Assembly: GCA_022548915.1 (NCBI GenBank) | Contig: JAKZES010000037.1 | Span: 1-53,706, forward strand | Length of the DNA: 53,706 nt | Source of the DNA: Verrucomicrobiaceae bacterium E54 | GTDB taxonomy: Bacteria; Verrucomicrobiota; Verrucomicrobiia; Verrucomicrobiales; Akkermansiaceae | Reading direction: 5' to 3' | Part shown: piece after piece, positions 24,426-33,179 of the stretch | How the letters are laid out: each line of letters opens with the position of its first letter | Position numbering within the stretch: the first letter of the stretch is position 1 | Notes under the pieces: generated by a model | What the model was told of the DNA's origin: nothing | Database searches by the model: none | Seen by the model: the letters and a program-made list of their open reading frames with translations, nothing else | Made by a program: the position numbers and the translations under genes

Positions 24426-26444
24426 TTAGAATGTCGTGCGGATCCGGGCACCGAAGAGCTGGGGATCGCCGGGGGCCCCGGCGAAGACCTGCGGGTTGAT
24501 GAAGGTGTAGTATTCCTCGTCGAGCAGGTTGCGGCCGAAGAGGGCCACCGAAAAGTGCTCGGTTTCGTAGCCGATCTCGGCATCCCACACGATCCACGCG
24601 TCTTGCGCAAAGGTGGTGGTATTGGCGGCATCGTAGCGGGTCGGACCGGCGACGCGGGCCGAGGTCTGGGCGTAGAAGCCGCAGTCGAAGCGGTAGCGGA
24701 TGCCGGCGCTGCCGGTGTATTCCGGGACGAAGGGGACCTTGTTGCCGTTGTTGAGGGTAGCGGTGAAGGGGTCGAAGTAAGAGTCAAACTCCGCATCCGT
24801 GTAGCCGAAGCTGGCGCGCACGGTGAGGCGGTCGATGGGTGCCCAGGCGGCATCGAGTTCGATGCCCTTCGAGGTGACCTCGTCGGCATTGAAGACGATG
24901 AAGTCGGTCGAAAACGGGCTGATGCCCTGGTTGAACTGGTAGTCGTCGATCTGGTCCCAGAAGGCGCGGAGGCCGACCCGCAGCTTTTGTTCCGGGTTGT
25001 CGTACTGCAGTCCGATCTCGTTCGACCAGTTGGTCTCGCGCTTGAACTCCGCATTGGCGGGGGCGTCGGCGTAGGCCGACCAGCCGCCCGGCTTGTTGCC
25101 GATGCTGGTGCGGACGAAGGCGTCGAGGGTGGGATGCACTTCGTAGGTGAGGCCGAGGACCGGCGAGACGAACCACTCGTCGCGGTCGCCGCGGACGATG
25201 TCGTCGCCCGGGATGGGATCGCGCTGCAGGCGGTCGATTTCCGAGCTGTGGTAGTCGAGCCGCAGGCCGGCATCGAGGGTGAAGCGTTCGGCGAAGTCCC
25301 AGCTCAGGTTGCCGAAGGTGGCGAGGTTGAGCTGCTCGATGTCGAACCAGGTTGTTTCGACAAAGCCGGGGAAAAGCTGTCGGGCGGCGGTGCCGGAGTT
25401 GTCGGTCCACATCTGGAAAAGCCCGACGCGCCAGCGGAAGGCCTCCTCCTCCGGGGAGGAAAACCGGACTTCATTCGAAAACAGGTCCTGGGTCTGGACG
25501 ATGTTCGAGCGGAGGTCGGCGAAGCCGTTGCCGGGGTTTGGGAAGCTCAGGTCGAGGTCGACGGTCGAGGGGTCGAGGTCCCAGGTCTGGAAGCTGTGGA
25601 TGGTTTCGAGAGTGCCGGCATCGAAGTCCTTCCGCGAGTGCAGCGAGAGCTGGTAACGGTCGAGCCGGGTGATCCCGGGGTTGTCCGAGGTCACGGTGAA
25701 GGGATCCGGGCTGAAGAGGGACGAAAGCCGCTGGGTGCCGTCGTCGACCTGCTCGGCGAAGAACCGCAGCCTCAGCTCGAAGTCGTCGGACGGATTCCAG
25801 AACAGGTTGATCAGCCCGCCGGTGGATTCGCGGTCGTCGAACTCACCTCCCAGCAGGGCGTTGCGGATGAAGCCGTCGCGCTGGCTGTGGAAAAGCTGGG
25901 CCGAGTACGAGAGGTCGCCACCGAGCGGGCCGGACGAGCTGAGGCCGAGGCCGATGTGGTCGTAGGAGCCATACTCGGCGGTGAAGGAGGTGCGGTGGAT
26001 GTCGCCTGGGCGCGGGGTGAACATCTCGACCATGCCGGCGGCACCATTGCGGCCGAAGTAAGGCCCCTGGGGGCCGCGATGGACCCGCACTTCGGCGAGT
26101 TCCAGAAGTTCGGACGGATAGGTGTAGGCGTCGCCGAGCGGCAGATCATCAATCGTCAGGCCGAGGGCCGGCGGACCGAAGAAAAGCGTATTCGTCGAGC
26201 CCCGCATGGCGACGACGGAGCCGTAGCCGCGGGAGTCGGGCGAGACGACGTGGAAGCCGGGAACCAGCCCTGACAGATCCGAGAAGCTCTGGGACTGGAA
26301 AAGGTCGAGCGAATCGCGGGACAGCACGCTGACGGCGGCGATTTCGTCCTCGATGCGCTCGGCATCGACGATGGTGGGATCGAGGGTTTCCACCGCTTGG
26401 GCGGGCAGGATGGCGGACAGGGCGAGGAGTGTGATGCCTTTCAT
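24426..26444 (-). CDS. TonB-dependent outer-membrane receptor
   Basis: 672 residues from the ATG at 26444 with a signal peptide ending near AQAVET. The plug (DLSGLVPGFHV, VAMRGSTNT, VEVRVHRGPQGPYFGRNGAAGMV-like block) is followed by a barrel with the typical FNADEVTSKGIELDAAW and RNLLDEEYY strands and a terminal Phe. It imports a large or scarce ligand through the outer membrane with TonB energy. Being at the head of the minus-strand run with propeller proteins and a symporter, it may deliver a substrate to the pathway downstream. Confidence 0.92.
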   Translation of the reverse strand: MKGITLLALSAILPAQAVETLDPTIVDAERIEDEIAAVSVLSRDSLDLFQSQSFSDLSGLVPGFHVVSPDSRGYGSVVAMRGSTNTLFFGPPALGLTIDDLPLGDAYTYPSELLELAEVRVHRGPQGPYFGRNGAAGMVEMFTPRPGDIHRTSFTAEYGSYDHIGLGLSSSGPLGGDLSYSAQLFHSQRDGFIRNALLGGEFDDRESTGGLINLFWNPSDDFELRLRFFAEQVDDGTQRLSSLFSPDPFTVTSDNPGITRLDRYQLSLHSRKDFDAGTLETIHSFQTWDLDPSTVDLDLSFPNPGNGFADLRSNIVQTQDLFSNEVRFSSPEEEAFRWRVGLFQMWTDNSGTAARQLFPGFVETTWFDIEQLNLATFGNLSWDFAERFTLDAGLRLDYHSSEIDRLQRDPIPGDDIVRGDRDEWFVSPVLGLTYEVHPTLDAFVRTSIGNKPGGWSAYADAPANAEFKRETNWSNEIGLQYDNPEQKLRVGLRAFWDQIDDYQFNQGISPFSTDFIVFNADEVTSKGIELDAAWAPIDRLTVRASFGYTDAEFDSYFDPFTATLNNGNKVPFVPEYTGSAGIRYRFDCGFYAQTSARVAGPTRYDAANTTTFAQDAWIVWDAEIGYETEHFSVALFGRNLLDEEYYTFINPQVFAGAPGDPQLFGARIRTTF

Positions 26445-26569
26445 GTTCGGAAGCCGGGAGTCTGAACAGGGATGGGGGCGGGTCAATCGCGAGTCTACCG
26501 AAGCCGAACCGCCCATCGTTCATCCAACTCGTCTTGCGCCGGGCGCGGATGCGGCTAGTCTTGCGGGTC

Positions 26570-27775
26570 ATGAATTTCCCGCTGCTGCCGCTATCGATTG
26601 CCTCTCTGTTTCTCCTGCCCGCCGGGGCGACCGACTGGCCGCGCTATCTCGGACCCGACGGGGAAGCGAAGGTGCCGGGCAGTCTGGCTGCCTCCTTGAC
26701 GCCGAAAGTCGCGTGGAAAGCCGATGTCGGAAAGGGTTGTGGCGGATTTGCCATCGCCGGAGACCGCGCCGTCGTCGCCGGCAACCGGAACGACACCGAC
26801 ATCATCTGGTGCTTCGACAAAACCAGCGGCAAGGTGCTCTGGCAGTACGAGTATCCGGAGGACTTGAACCCGAAGCTCTACGCCGGGGGGCCGAACGTGA
26901 CCCCGACCGTGGATGGGGACCGGGTCTACACCCTGAGCCGGACCGGCAACCTGTTCTGCCTGTCCCTCGCGGATGGGTCGGTGAAATGGCACCAGCACTA
27001 CCAGACCGACTTCGGCGGCAAGGCGCCTTCATGGGGTTACTCGGCCGCTCCGGTGGTCCGGGGTGGCATGCTCTATTGCCTGCCTTGCGGGAAGGACGCC
27101 GCCGTCTATGTCCTCGACAAGATCACCGGCGAGGTGAAGAGCAAGTTCGGGGGAAGGACCAAGCCCGGCTACGCGGCTCCGATTTTCTTCGAATACCGGG
27201 GCAAGAGTGCCATGGGTGCCTTTCACGGGCGTGAGTTCGTCGCCTACGACTTGAGCAACGGCAAGGAGCTGTTCGACTTCCTGTGGCGCACCTCCTACGA
27301 TGTGAATGCCAGCAATCCGCAGTTCCATGACAACAAGTTGTTCCTCGCCTCGGGCTACGGCATGGGCTACGTGGTGCTGGACCTTTCCACGGGTCAGCCG
27401 CAGGTGATGCACAAGGAGGAGGACACGCGGATGATCTTCCAGAACAGCATCCTGGCGGACGGCGACATCATCGGCGTCTTCGGCGACAAGAACATCGATG
27501 CCGAGCTGATCCGCATGGACATGGCGAGCGGGAAGATCCGCTGGCGCGCCCGGATGCCGGGCACCCGCGGCAGCTCGCTGATGGTCGGGGACTCGGTGGT
27601 CGTGTTGGCCGAAACCGGTGACCTGATCGTCGGACGTGCCGCCAAGGACGGCTGGAAGGAAAGCGGCCGGGCGAAGATCCTGAGTGGCAAGTGCTGGGCA
27701 CCGGTGGCCTATGCCGACGGGCTGGTCTTCGCCAAGAGCAACGATGGCCAGGCCGCCGTGGTGGAGGTGAAGTAG
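26570..27775 (+). CDS. Secreted PQQ-type beta-propeller protein
   Basis: 401 residues from the ATG at 26570, divergent from the receptor (125-base shared upstream region). Signal peptide followed directly by DWPRYLGPDGEAKVPG, the standard first-blade motif, then repeated blades (DIIWCFDKTSGKVLWQ, AAVYVLDKITGEVKS). A fourth propeller protein in the window. Function in the envelope is likely scaffolding or ligand binding; no catalytic motif seen. Confidence 0.88.
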   Translation: MNFPLLPLSIASLFLLPAGATDWPRYLGPDGEAKVPGSLAASLTPKVAWKADVGKGCGGFAIAGDRAVVAGNRNDTDIIWCFDKTSGKVLWQYEYPEDLNPKLYAGGPNVTPTVDGDRVYTLSRTGNLFCLSLADGSVKWHQHYQTDFGGKAPSWGYSAAPVVRGGMLYCLPCGKDAAVYVLDKITGEVKSKFGGRTKPGYAAPIFFEYRGKSAMGAFHGREFVAYDLSNGKELFDFLWRTSYDVNASNPQFHDNKLFLASGYGMGYVVLDLSTGQPQVMHKEEDTRMIFQNSILADGDIIGVFGDKNIDAELIRMDMASGKIRWRARMPGTRGSSLMVGDSVVVLAETGDLIVGRAAKDGWKESGRAKILSGKCWAPVAYADGLVFAKSNDGQAAVVEVK

Positions 27776-27782
27776 GTCAGGA

Positions 27783-27890
27783 TCAGACCATGCCGAGCAT
27801 GCCCATCACGACCCAAACGGCGCAGGCAAAAGCGAAGATCAGCGCAAGGATGAAGAGCTTGATGCTCAGTTCGATCTGCGGTCGCGTCAT
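27783..27890 (-). CDS. Very small membrane protein (35 residues)
   Basis: Starting from the ATG at 27890, a short amphipathic head (MTRPQIELS) is followed by one long hydrophobic helix (IKLFILALIFAFACAVWVVM). It converges with the PQQ gene, leaving seven bases between stops. Codon use and the clean single-helix design suggest a real small gene. No family was recognised and there is no clear ribosome site. Confidence 0.5.
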   Translation of the reverse strand: MTRPQIELSIKLFILALIFAFACAVWVVMGMLGMV

Positions 27891-27925
27891 GTCGGGAAGG
27901 TGGTATGCCTGGAGCCGGGAGGAGA

Positions 27926-28035
27926 TCAATATCCAATATCCAACAAGGAATGGCCAATTTCCAAGGGCCTCGTGGTCGGTGCGGTTGGCGGACTCATCCA
28001 CTGAACATTGGGCGTTCCTTGTTCGATATTGGTCA
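27926..28035. repeat. Inverted pair of ccaatatc-aacaaggaa repeats
   Basis: ccaatatccaacaaggaa at 27933 and an inverted near-copy at 28010-28032 (about 20 of 23 bases match) are spaced by 54 bases. The unit occupies most of the gap between two minus-strand genes. Confidence 0.7.
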
Positions 28036-28039
28036 CTGC

Positions 28040-28444
28040 TCAGGATTCTCCCGAACCGAAAAGCTCTCTCGGATCCAACGAGGCCTTTTCGACCTGCCAC
28101 TGTCGGTCGACGTTGAGCCGCAGGCTGGCGAGGTGCTTCATCGGCCACTCGTCGGGGGCGATCATCGACAGCATCCGGCGGCCGCGCGACTCGTAGAGGT
28201 GGTAGGTTTCGCCCACGACCGGCTCGAAGGAGATCTCCGACTCATAGACGAGTTTGTTCCAGTTGAAGTGGTCGATGGCCTCGAGGTAGGTCTCGCGGAG
28301 TTGGACGAGCTTCTGCTGCAGGTCGCGCTCCACCTCGGAAATCCCGCGGGATTTGAAGGACGAGAGATCCGTCGGCACGATCCGGGGACTCAGGGTGGAG
28401 ACCGGATAGGGCAGGTAGGCACTGGAAGGCTTTTCGTCCGTCAT
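28040..28444 (-). CDS. DUF2452 domain protein
   Basis: 134 residues. The ATG at 28444 is preceded immediately by a perfect anti-16S match, fixing the start. The C-terminal half (GETYHLYESRGRRMLSMIAPDEW) matches the DUF2452 family of small cytoplasmic proteins of unknown function. The N-terminus is Ser/Pro-rich; the centre is helical with Gln/Lys/Glu heptad-like spacing. Confidence 0.8.
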   Translation of the reverse strand: MTDEKPSSAYLPYPVSTLSPRIVPTDLSSFKSRGISEVERDLQQKLVQLRETYLEAIDHFNWNKLVYESEISFEPVVGETYHLYESRGRRMLSMIAPDEWPMKHLASLRLNVDRQWQVEKASLDPRELFGSGES

Positions 28445-28454
28445 GATCACCTCC
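28445..28454 (-). promoter_or_regulatory. Extended Shine-Dalgarno site of the DUF2452 gene
   Basis: On the minus strand GGAGGTGATC lies directly before the ATG. It is complementary to the 16S 3' end over ten bases, which is unusual in this window, where most starts have weak sites. Confidence 0.8.
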
Positions 28455-28481
28455 CTGACTCGTCCGGCAGCGCCGGAGGGG

Positions 28482-28522
28482 CAAACAAAAAAACCGGAAG
28501 GCCCTTGCCGAGCCTTCCGGTT
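28482..28522 (-). terminator. Rho-independent terminator of the pseudopilin gene
   Basis: Minus-strand stem aaccggaaggc / gccttccggtt (11 bp, 9-base loop) is followed by seven T in a row and then GTTTG. It lies 22 bases after the pseudopilin stop and is the strongest terminator in the window. Confidence 0.92.
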
Positions 28523-28543
28523 GGATTGATGGGAGCGGGGCGA

Positions 28544-29251
28544 TCAGGCGCCGCCAGCCTTCTGGGGAGCGACCAGCGTCGGGTTGGTGCTGGTGCCCCA
28601 GACGGTGTCGTCACCGGTCTGTTCCAGGGTCCGGCCACCACCGACGGTCACCTTGTTGTCCGTGCCGCGAATGGTCGGAGCCTCGGCGCTGTTGTCGAGG
28701 TTCAGGATCACGGCCTTGGCACCGTAGGGGTCGGGGTCGAATTCCCAAGTGGTTTGCGCATCCAGCAGCGGGGTCGCAAGCACCGGGCGGCCGGGGTTGC
28801 CGGAGGTGTTCTGTCCCACACCCTGGTCGAGCATGATGTAGCCGAAGCCGACTTCACCCGCTTCGAGGGCATCGTCGTTGTTGACGACGTTGTCCGGCTT
28901 CCGGGTGTAGGCGGTCCTCGTGTAGAAGATGTCCTCCGACTGGATGCCGTAAGCGATGAGCTGACGGAAGTAGTCATTGGACGTCGAGCCGGTCAGGGTG
29001 CCCTGATAGCCGGTGGCGTCGGACACAAGCTCTGCCGTGGCGTCGTCCGGGAACGAGCCGAACTCCTGGTCAAACTCAAGCAGGGCGAGGCCCATTTGCT
29101 TGGCGTTGTTGATCGCTTCCGTGCGAGCCGCCGCCTTTTGCTGGCGGAGGATCATGGGAGCCGAAAGGCCCGCGAGGGCCGCGATGATGACGATGACCAC
29201 GAGAAGCTCCACCAAGGTGAAGCCGCGCAGTCGCGTTTTGTTGGTTTTCAT
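28544..29251 (-). CDS. Type IV pilin-like / pseudopilin protein
   Basis: 235 residues. MKTNKTRLRG-FTLVELL is a prepilin leader: cleavage after Gly10 leaves Phe1 and the key Glu5, followed by a 20-residue hydrophobic helix. The rest is a globular Gly/Asp/Thr-rich head as in verrucomicrobial pseudopilins. Exported and processed by a prepilin peptidase. It is monocistronic with its own terminator. The 190-base leader contains small hairpins (gcccgac-t-gtcgggc at about 29343-29357) of unknown role. Confidence 0.9.
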   Translation of the reverse strand: MKTNKTRLRGFTLVELLVVIVIIAALAGLSAPMILRQQKAAARTEAINNAKQMGLALLEFDQEFGSFPDDATAELVSDATGYQGTLTGSTSNDYFRQLIAYGIQSEDIFYTRTAYTRKPDNVVNNDDALEAGEVGFGYIMLDQGVGQNTSGNPGRPVLATPLLDAQTTWEFDPDPYGAKAVILNLDNSAEAPTIRGTDNKVTVGGGRTLEQTGDDTVWGTSTNPTLVAPQKAGGA

Positions 29252-29442
29252 GTGTTTTGTCTATGTTGCGCAGCCCCGGGATGCCGGCGCTGCTGTTTTT
29301 ATGGATCCAGCGACAAAAGGCCGATGGATTCCACTAACGGTAGCCCGACTGTCGGGCCGCTCAAGAAGAAAGGTGTTCAGCCTCAGGGAAATAGGCTGTC
29401 GGGTAGCATCCGGAATTTCACTTCACTGAAACAAACTTCCGC

Positions 29443-29709
29443 TCAGGCCCGGAACCACTTCCAGATCGAGAGAACGATGATGGAGCCGACGGTGGCCGAG
29501 CCGATCGAGCGCAAGCCGGGGATCCAATTGCCGGGATCGGCGGGGGGCAGGTAACCGAACTTCCGGGCGATCCAGCCCCCGACAAGGGCACCGACGATCC
29601 CAAGCACGAGGGCCGAGACCCATCCTCCCTTTTCCTGACCCGGCAGGATCCAGCGGGCGAGTGCCCCTGCCACCAGTCCCAGCACGATCCATCCGGCGAA
29701 GTGTTCCAT
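29443..29709 (-). CDS. GlsB/YeaQ/YmgE family membrane protein
   Basis: 88 residues from the ATG at 29709. Three hydrophobic helices with Gly motifs (WIVLGLVAGALARWILPG, ALVLGIVGALVGGWIA, GSATVGSIIVLSIW) are characteristic of the transglycosylase-associated/GlsB stress family of the inner membrane. Divergent from tilS with about 100 bases between. Confidence 0.88.
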   Translation of the reverse strand: MEHFAGWIVLGLVAGALARWILPGQEKGGWVSALVLGIVGALVGGWIARKFGYLPPADPGNWIPGLRSIGSATVGSIIVLSIWKWFRA

Positions 29710-29812
29710 TCCTAGTACAATCGGCGAGTCCGGGCCGGGTTTCAGCTCTTTTCCTTCGGGCGAGCGATGATTTCGACTGGGAGATCGGTCGAGGGACGGC
29801 AAACTGCCGCCC

Positions 29813-30763
29813 ATGCGCTGGGAGGATCTGCCCTGGATCGCCACCGCCTCGCGCCGGCGTCGCTGCTTGATCGGCGTCTCGGGCGGGGCGGATTCGGTGG
29901 CGCTCCTGCATGGGCTGGCGCGGAGGGGTTTCGGGAATTTGGTGGTGTGCCACTTGAATCATGGCCTGCGCGGTCGGTCGGCGGCGGCCGATGCCCGGTT
30001 TGTCGGGAACTTGGCGGCGCAGCTGGGTTTGGAATTCGAGCAGTCGCGGGTGGACGTGGCGGCGATGGCGGCCCGCGAGGGAATTTCGCCGGAAACGGCC
30101 GGGCGCCGGGCGAGGCATGCGTTTTTCGCCGACTGCGCCCGCCGCTGGCGCTGCCGGATCCTGCTGCTGGCCCACCATGCCGACGATCAGGCCGAGACGG
30201 TGCTGTGGAACCTCCTGCGTGGCAGCCGGGGGGCGAGTGGCATGAGGCTTGAGCAGAAGCTGGCCATGGGGGGGCTGGAGATGACCGTGTTTCGGCCCTT
30301 GCTGGGTGTCCGGCGGGAGGCGCTCCGGGACTGGCTGCGGTCCGAGAAACTGCGCTGGCGGGAGGACGCGACCAATGCGGAGAGCCACGTCGCCCGCAAC
30401 CGCCTGCGCCACGAGGCCCTGCCGTTGCTTTCTGAAATTGCCCGCCGCGACGTCGTCGGGCCCCTGGTCAAGGCGGCGGATGCGGATGCGGAACTGCGGG
30501 CGGTGCAGGCGTGGGCGGTCGTGCAGGCGGGCGTGACGGATCCCCAGGGTCGCCTGCATGTGCCGAAGTTGCGGGAACTGCCGGAGGCGCTGCGCCGGGC
30601 CTGCGTGTTCGACCACCTGAAGCAGGCCGGGGTGGCGGACCTCGACCGTGCGGCGGTCGAACGGGTGCTCGGGATGCTGGCCGACGGAGGTCCGGCGAAA
30701 GTCATGCTGTCAGGCGGGAGGCTTGTGCGGCGGCGGCAGGGCAGGGTCTTTATTGAATCATGA
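29813..30763 (+). CDS. tilS: tRNA(Ile)-lysidine synthase
   Basis: 316 residues. The PP-loop SGGADS (residues 23-28), the CHLNHGLRG block, LLLAHHADDQAETVLWNLLRG and RPLLGVRREALRDWL are diagnostic for TilS, which uses ATP and lysine to convert C34 of the CAU tRNA-Ile to lysidine. The protein is short and appears to lack the C-terminal TilS domain present in E. coli, as in compact TilS forms. It overlaps the next gene by four bases. Confidence 0.95.
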   Translation: MRWEDLPWIATASRRRRCLIGVSGGADSVALLHGLARRGFGNLVVCHLNHGLRGRSAAADARFVGNLAAQLGLEFEQSRVDVAAMAAREGISPETAGRRARHAFFADCARRWRCRILLLAHHADDQAETVLWNLLRGSRGASGMRLEQKLAMGGLEMTVFRPLLGVRREALRDWLRSEKLRWREDATNAESHVARNRLRHEALPLLSEIARRDVVGPLVKAADADAELRAVQAWAVVQAGVTDPQGRLHVPKLRELPEALRRACVFDHLKQAGVADLDRAAVERVLGMLADGGPAKVMLSGGRLVRRRQGRVFIES

Positions 30764-31662
30764 GCATGAAAATCGATTGGATGGTGGCACTGGTGATGGG
30801 ATTGACGCTCCCGGTGGCGGTGGCGGAATGGAAGCCGCTGTGGGAGGGTGATGCCCCCGGCGCGCCGCGGCCGCCGGCCGGGAGTGAGACCGAGGGCAAG
30901 GGCGGGCGCCTGAGCCACATCGAGCAGCCGCAGTATTTCCTCTATCCGGCACCGGCAAGTGGGCGGACGGGGCAGGGAGTGGTGATCCTGCCCGGCGGGG
31001 GCTACACGATCCTGGCGATGAACCACGAGGGCCACGACTACGCGAAGTGGCTCAACGAGCGTGGCATCAGCGCGATGGTGGTGAAGTACCGGGTCAGCGG
31101 CAACGACGGCTTCGGGTATGGCTATCCGGTTCCGTATCTCGATGCCCGGCGGGCGATCCGGACGATGCGCTCGATGGCCGGTGAGCTCGGTTTGGAAAAG
31201 GTCGGCGTGATGGGTTCGTCGGCGGGCGGTCATCTGGCGAGCGTGTGCGTCACGCGCTTCGCGGATACCTTCGAGGAGGAGGGCAAGGACGCCATCGACA
31301 AGCTCGCCTGCCGGCCGGACTTCGGAATTCTCGTGTATCCGGTGATCTCCATGGGGGACGTGGCGCATGGCGGATCGCGCCGCCGGCTGCTCGGGCCGGA
31401 GCCGTCGGCGGAGATGTTGGACAAGCTCTCGACCGAGAAGCAGGTCACCGGGAAGACCCCGCCGTGTTTCCTGGTGACCACCTCCGACGACGGGGTCGAC
31501 TGCCGCAACAGCCTGCGCTTTGCCGAGGCCTGCAAGACGGCGGGCGTTCCGGTCGCCCTGCACGTATTCGAGACGGGCGGCCACGGCTACGGCCTCAAGG
31601 GCAAGGGGCCGGTATCGGCCTGGCCGTCGCTGCTCGAGGCGTGGCTGGAGCGCCGCAGGTAG
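30760..31662 (+). CDS. Secreted alpha/beta-hydrolase (BD-FAE/acetyl-xylan-esterase-like)
   Basis: 300 residues; the ATG overlaps the tilS stop (ATGA). Signal peptide, then the oxyanion block LPGGGYTILAMNHEGHDYA, nucleophile elbow GSSAGGH and C-terminal Asp/His (TSDDGVD, GGHGYGLKG). This arrangement is typical of carbohydrate esterases removing acetyl or feruloyl groups in the periplasm. The coupling to tilS is probably incidental. The stop codon borders a REP pair. Confidence 0.88.
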   Translation: MSMKIDWMVALVMGLTLPVAVAEWKPLWEGDAPGAPRPPAGSETEGKGGRLSHIEQPQYFLYPAPASGRTGQGVVILPGGGYTILAMNHEGHDYAKWLNERGISAMVVKYRVSGNDGFGYGYPVPYLDARRAIRTMRSMAGELGLEKVGVMGSSAGGHLASVCVTRFADTFEEEGKDAIDKLACRPDFGILVYPVISMGDVAHGGSRRRLLGPEPSAEMLDKLSTEKQVTGKTPPCFLVTTSDDGVDCRNSLRFAEACKTAGVPVALHVFETGGHGYGLKGKGPVSAWPSLLEAWLERRR

Positions 31663-31786
31663 GAGGAGCGCCGGTGATGAAACCGGCACGGCCTGCCCGT
31701 CAGGTTCCGCCCCGTCCCGACTGCTGCGGGTCACCCAGCGGCATCTCATGTGCCATGCCGATCGTATAATCGGCGCTCCTACCTTG
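31659..31786. repeat. Inverted pair of palindromic elements (REP family E)
   Basis: The left copy ggagcgccgg...ccggca (31667 onward) and right copy tgccgatc...ggcgctcc (31757-31779) share the ggagcgccg start. The pair fills the whole convergent gap and overlaps the argF stop codon. Other family members lie at 45953, 49096 and inside argD. Confidence 0.82.
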
Positions 31787-32675
31787 CCAGTGCCGCGAGC
31801 ACGGCCTTCTGGGCGTGGAGACGGTTCTCGGCCTGCTGGAAGATGCTCCCGGCGTGGGCCTCGAGGACCTCTTCGGTGATCTCCTTGCCGCGATAGGCCG
31901 GCAGGCAGTGAAGTACGATGTGACCCGTAGCCGCGGCCTTGAGCAGTTCACCGTTCACCTGGTAGGGTCCGAACGCCGCTTCCTTCTCGGCCTGGCCTTC
32001 CTGGCCCATGGAGAGCCAGACGTCGGTGTTGATCACGTGCGCGCCCTCGACCGCCTCGGCGGGATCCGGCGTGATCGTGATGTTCGGCGCGTTGAGCCTG
32101 GCGATGAACTGCGCGTCGGGCGAGTAGTCACCGGGGCAGGCGACGGCGAGGTCGAAGCCGAGGTGCTTGGCCGCCCACATCCACGAGATGGTCATGTTGG
32201 AGAAGCCGTCGCCGACGAAGGCGATGCGCTTGCCTTCCCAGCCGCCGAGCTTTTCACGAACGGTGAGCAGGTCGGCCAGGATCTGGCACGGATGCTCGTC
32301 GTCGGTGAGCGCATTGATCGTCGGGATGCCCGACATCTTGGCAAAGTCTTCCACGTCCTGCTGGGCGAAGGTCCGGATGATCGCGCCGTGGACCATTCGG
32401 CCGAGCACGCGGGCGGTGTCGATGATCGGTTCGCCGCGGCCGAGCTGGATGTCGTTGCCGGAGAGGAACATCGGCGAGCCGCCGAGTTCGCGGATGCCGA
32501 CTTCGAAGGAGACGCGGGTCCGGGTCGATGACTTGGTGAAGATCATCGCCCAGGTCTGGCCGGCAAGCGGCTGCGTGGCGTGGGCGCCCCGCTCGGCCTT
32601 GAGCGCCGCGGCGGAGTCGATCAGACCGCCGATTTCTGCAGCGGTGAGGTGTTCGATGGTGAGAAGGTGTTTCAT
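31779..32675 (-). CDS. argF: Ornithine carbamoyltransferase
   Basis: 298 residues from the ATG at 32675. Carbamoyl-phosphate loop SSTRTRVSFE, the FLSGNDIQLGRGE block, HPCQILADLLT and HCLPAYRG (the active-site HCLP) are all present. Cytoplasmic trimer making citrulline from ornithine and carbamoyl phosphate. Length is about average for the family. It is in the same direction as argD upstream. Confidence 0.97.
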   Translation of the reverse strand: MKHLLTIEHLTAAEIGGLIDSAAALKAERGAHATQPLAGQTWAMIFTKSSTRTRVSFEVGIRELGGSPMFLSGNDIQLGRGEPIIDTARVLGRMVHGAIIRTFAQQDVEDFAKMSGIPTINALTDDEHPCQILADLLTVREKLGGWEGKRIAFVGDGFSNMTISWMWAAKHLGFDLAVACPGDYSPDAQFIARLNAPNITITPDPAEAVEGAHVINTDVWLSMGQEGQAEKEAAFGPYQVNGELLKAAATGHIVLHCLPAYRGKEITEEVLEAHAGSIFQQAENRLHAQKAVLAALAR

Positions 32676-32748
32676 CTGCGGGGTTGGTGAGTGGTTTTGG
32701 CTCTTGGGGACGAGGGGGATGAGGGGCCGGGGGCCAAGCGATGTGGGG

Positions 32749-33123
32749 TCACGAGTTGGCTTGGCGACGTTCGAGGGCTTCGACCAGGCCATTGAGGAGA
32801 CGGCCGACGGATGCGGTTTGCCCCAGGAGATGGTCATGGACGGCTTCCGGGATGTAGTCGTGACGGAATGCGAGCGTGATCTGCGTTTCGAGTTCGTTCA
32901 GAGAACCGCGGGCGATTCCGAGAAAGTGGAGATACTCGCCCGTGGTTCTCCGGCCATTGCCTTCGGCGATGTTGGAAGGGATGGATGTGGCGGAACGATT
33001 GATCTGAGAAGTGAGCACGAACATTTCGACCTTCGGAAACGAAAGAGCGACCGGATGGACTTCGACGGCCAAGTCCATTGCCTTCTGCCAGACAATGAGT
33101 TCGCGGTAGTGTTTGATCTTCAT
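32749..33123 (-). CDS. Four-helix bundle protein (23S rRNA intervening-sequence family)
   Basis: 124 residues. LIVWQKAMDLAVEVHPV, SQINRSATSIPSNIAEGNGRRT and EYLHFLGIARGSLNELETQ are the fingerprint of the S23/IVP four-helix family, first seen in insertions within 23S rRNA and also common as free genes beside mobile DNA. Here it sits between argD and argF. It forms a pentamer in known members; function is unknown. Confidence 0.9.
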   Translation of the reverse strand: MKIKHYRELIVWQKAMDLAVEVHPVALSFPKVEMFVLTSQINRSATSIPSNIAEGNGRRTTGEYLHFLGIARGSLNELETQITLAFRHDYIPEAVHDHLLGQTASVGRLLNGLVEALERRQANS

Positions 33124-33179
33124 GGTTCAGTTCGATGGTGCGGTTCCAAGGGGCCGCATCTCGCTTGGCCCCCGACCCC

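Noticed and set aside
29252-29442. A riboswitch in the pseudopilin leader
   Set aside because: Small hairpins are present, but no conserved riboswitch core (for example c-di-GMP types) could be matched.
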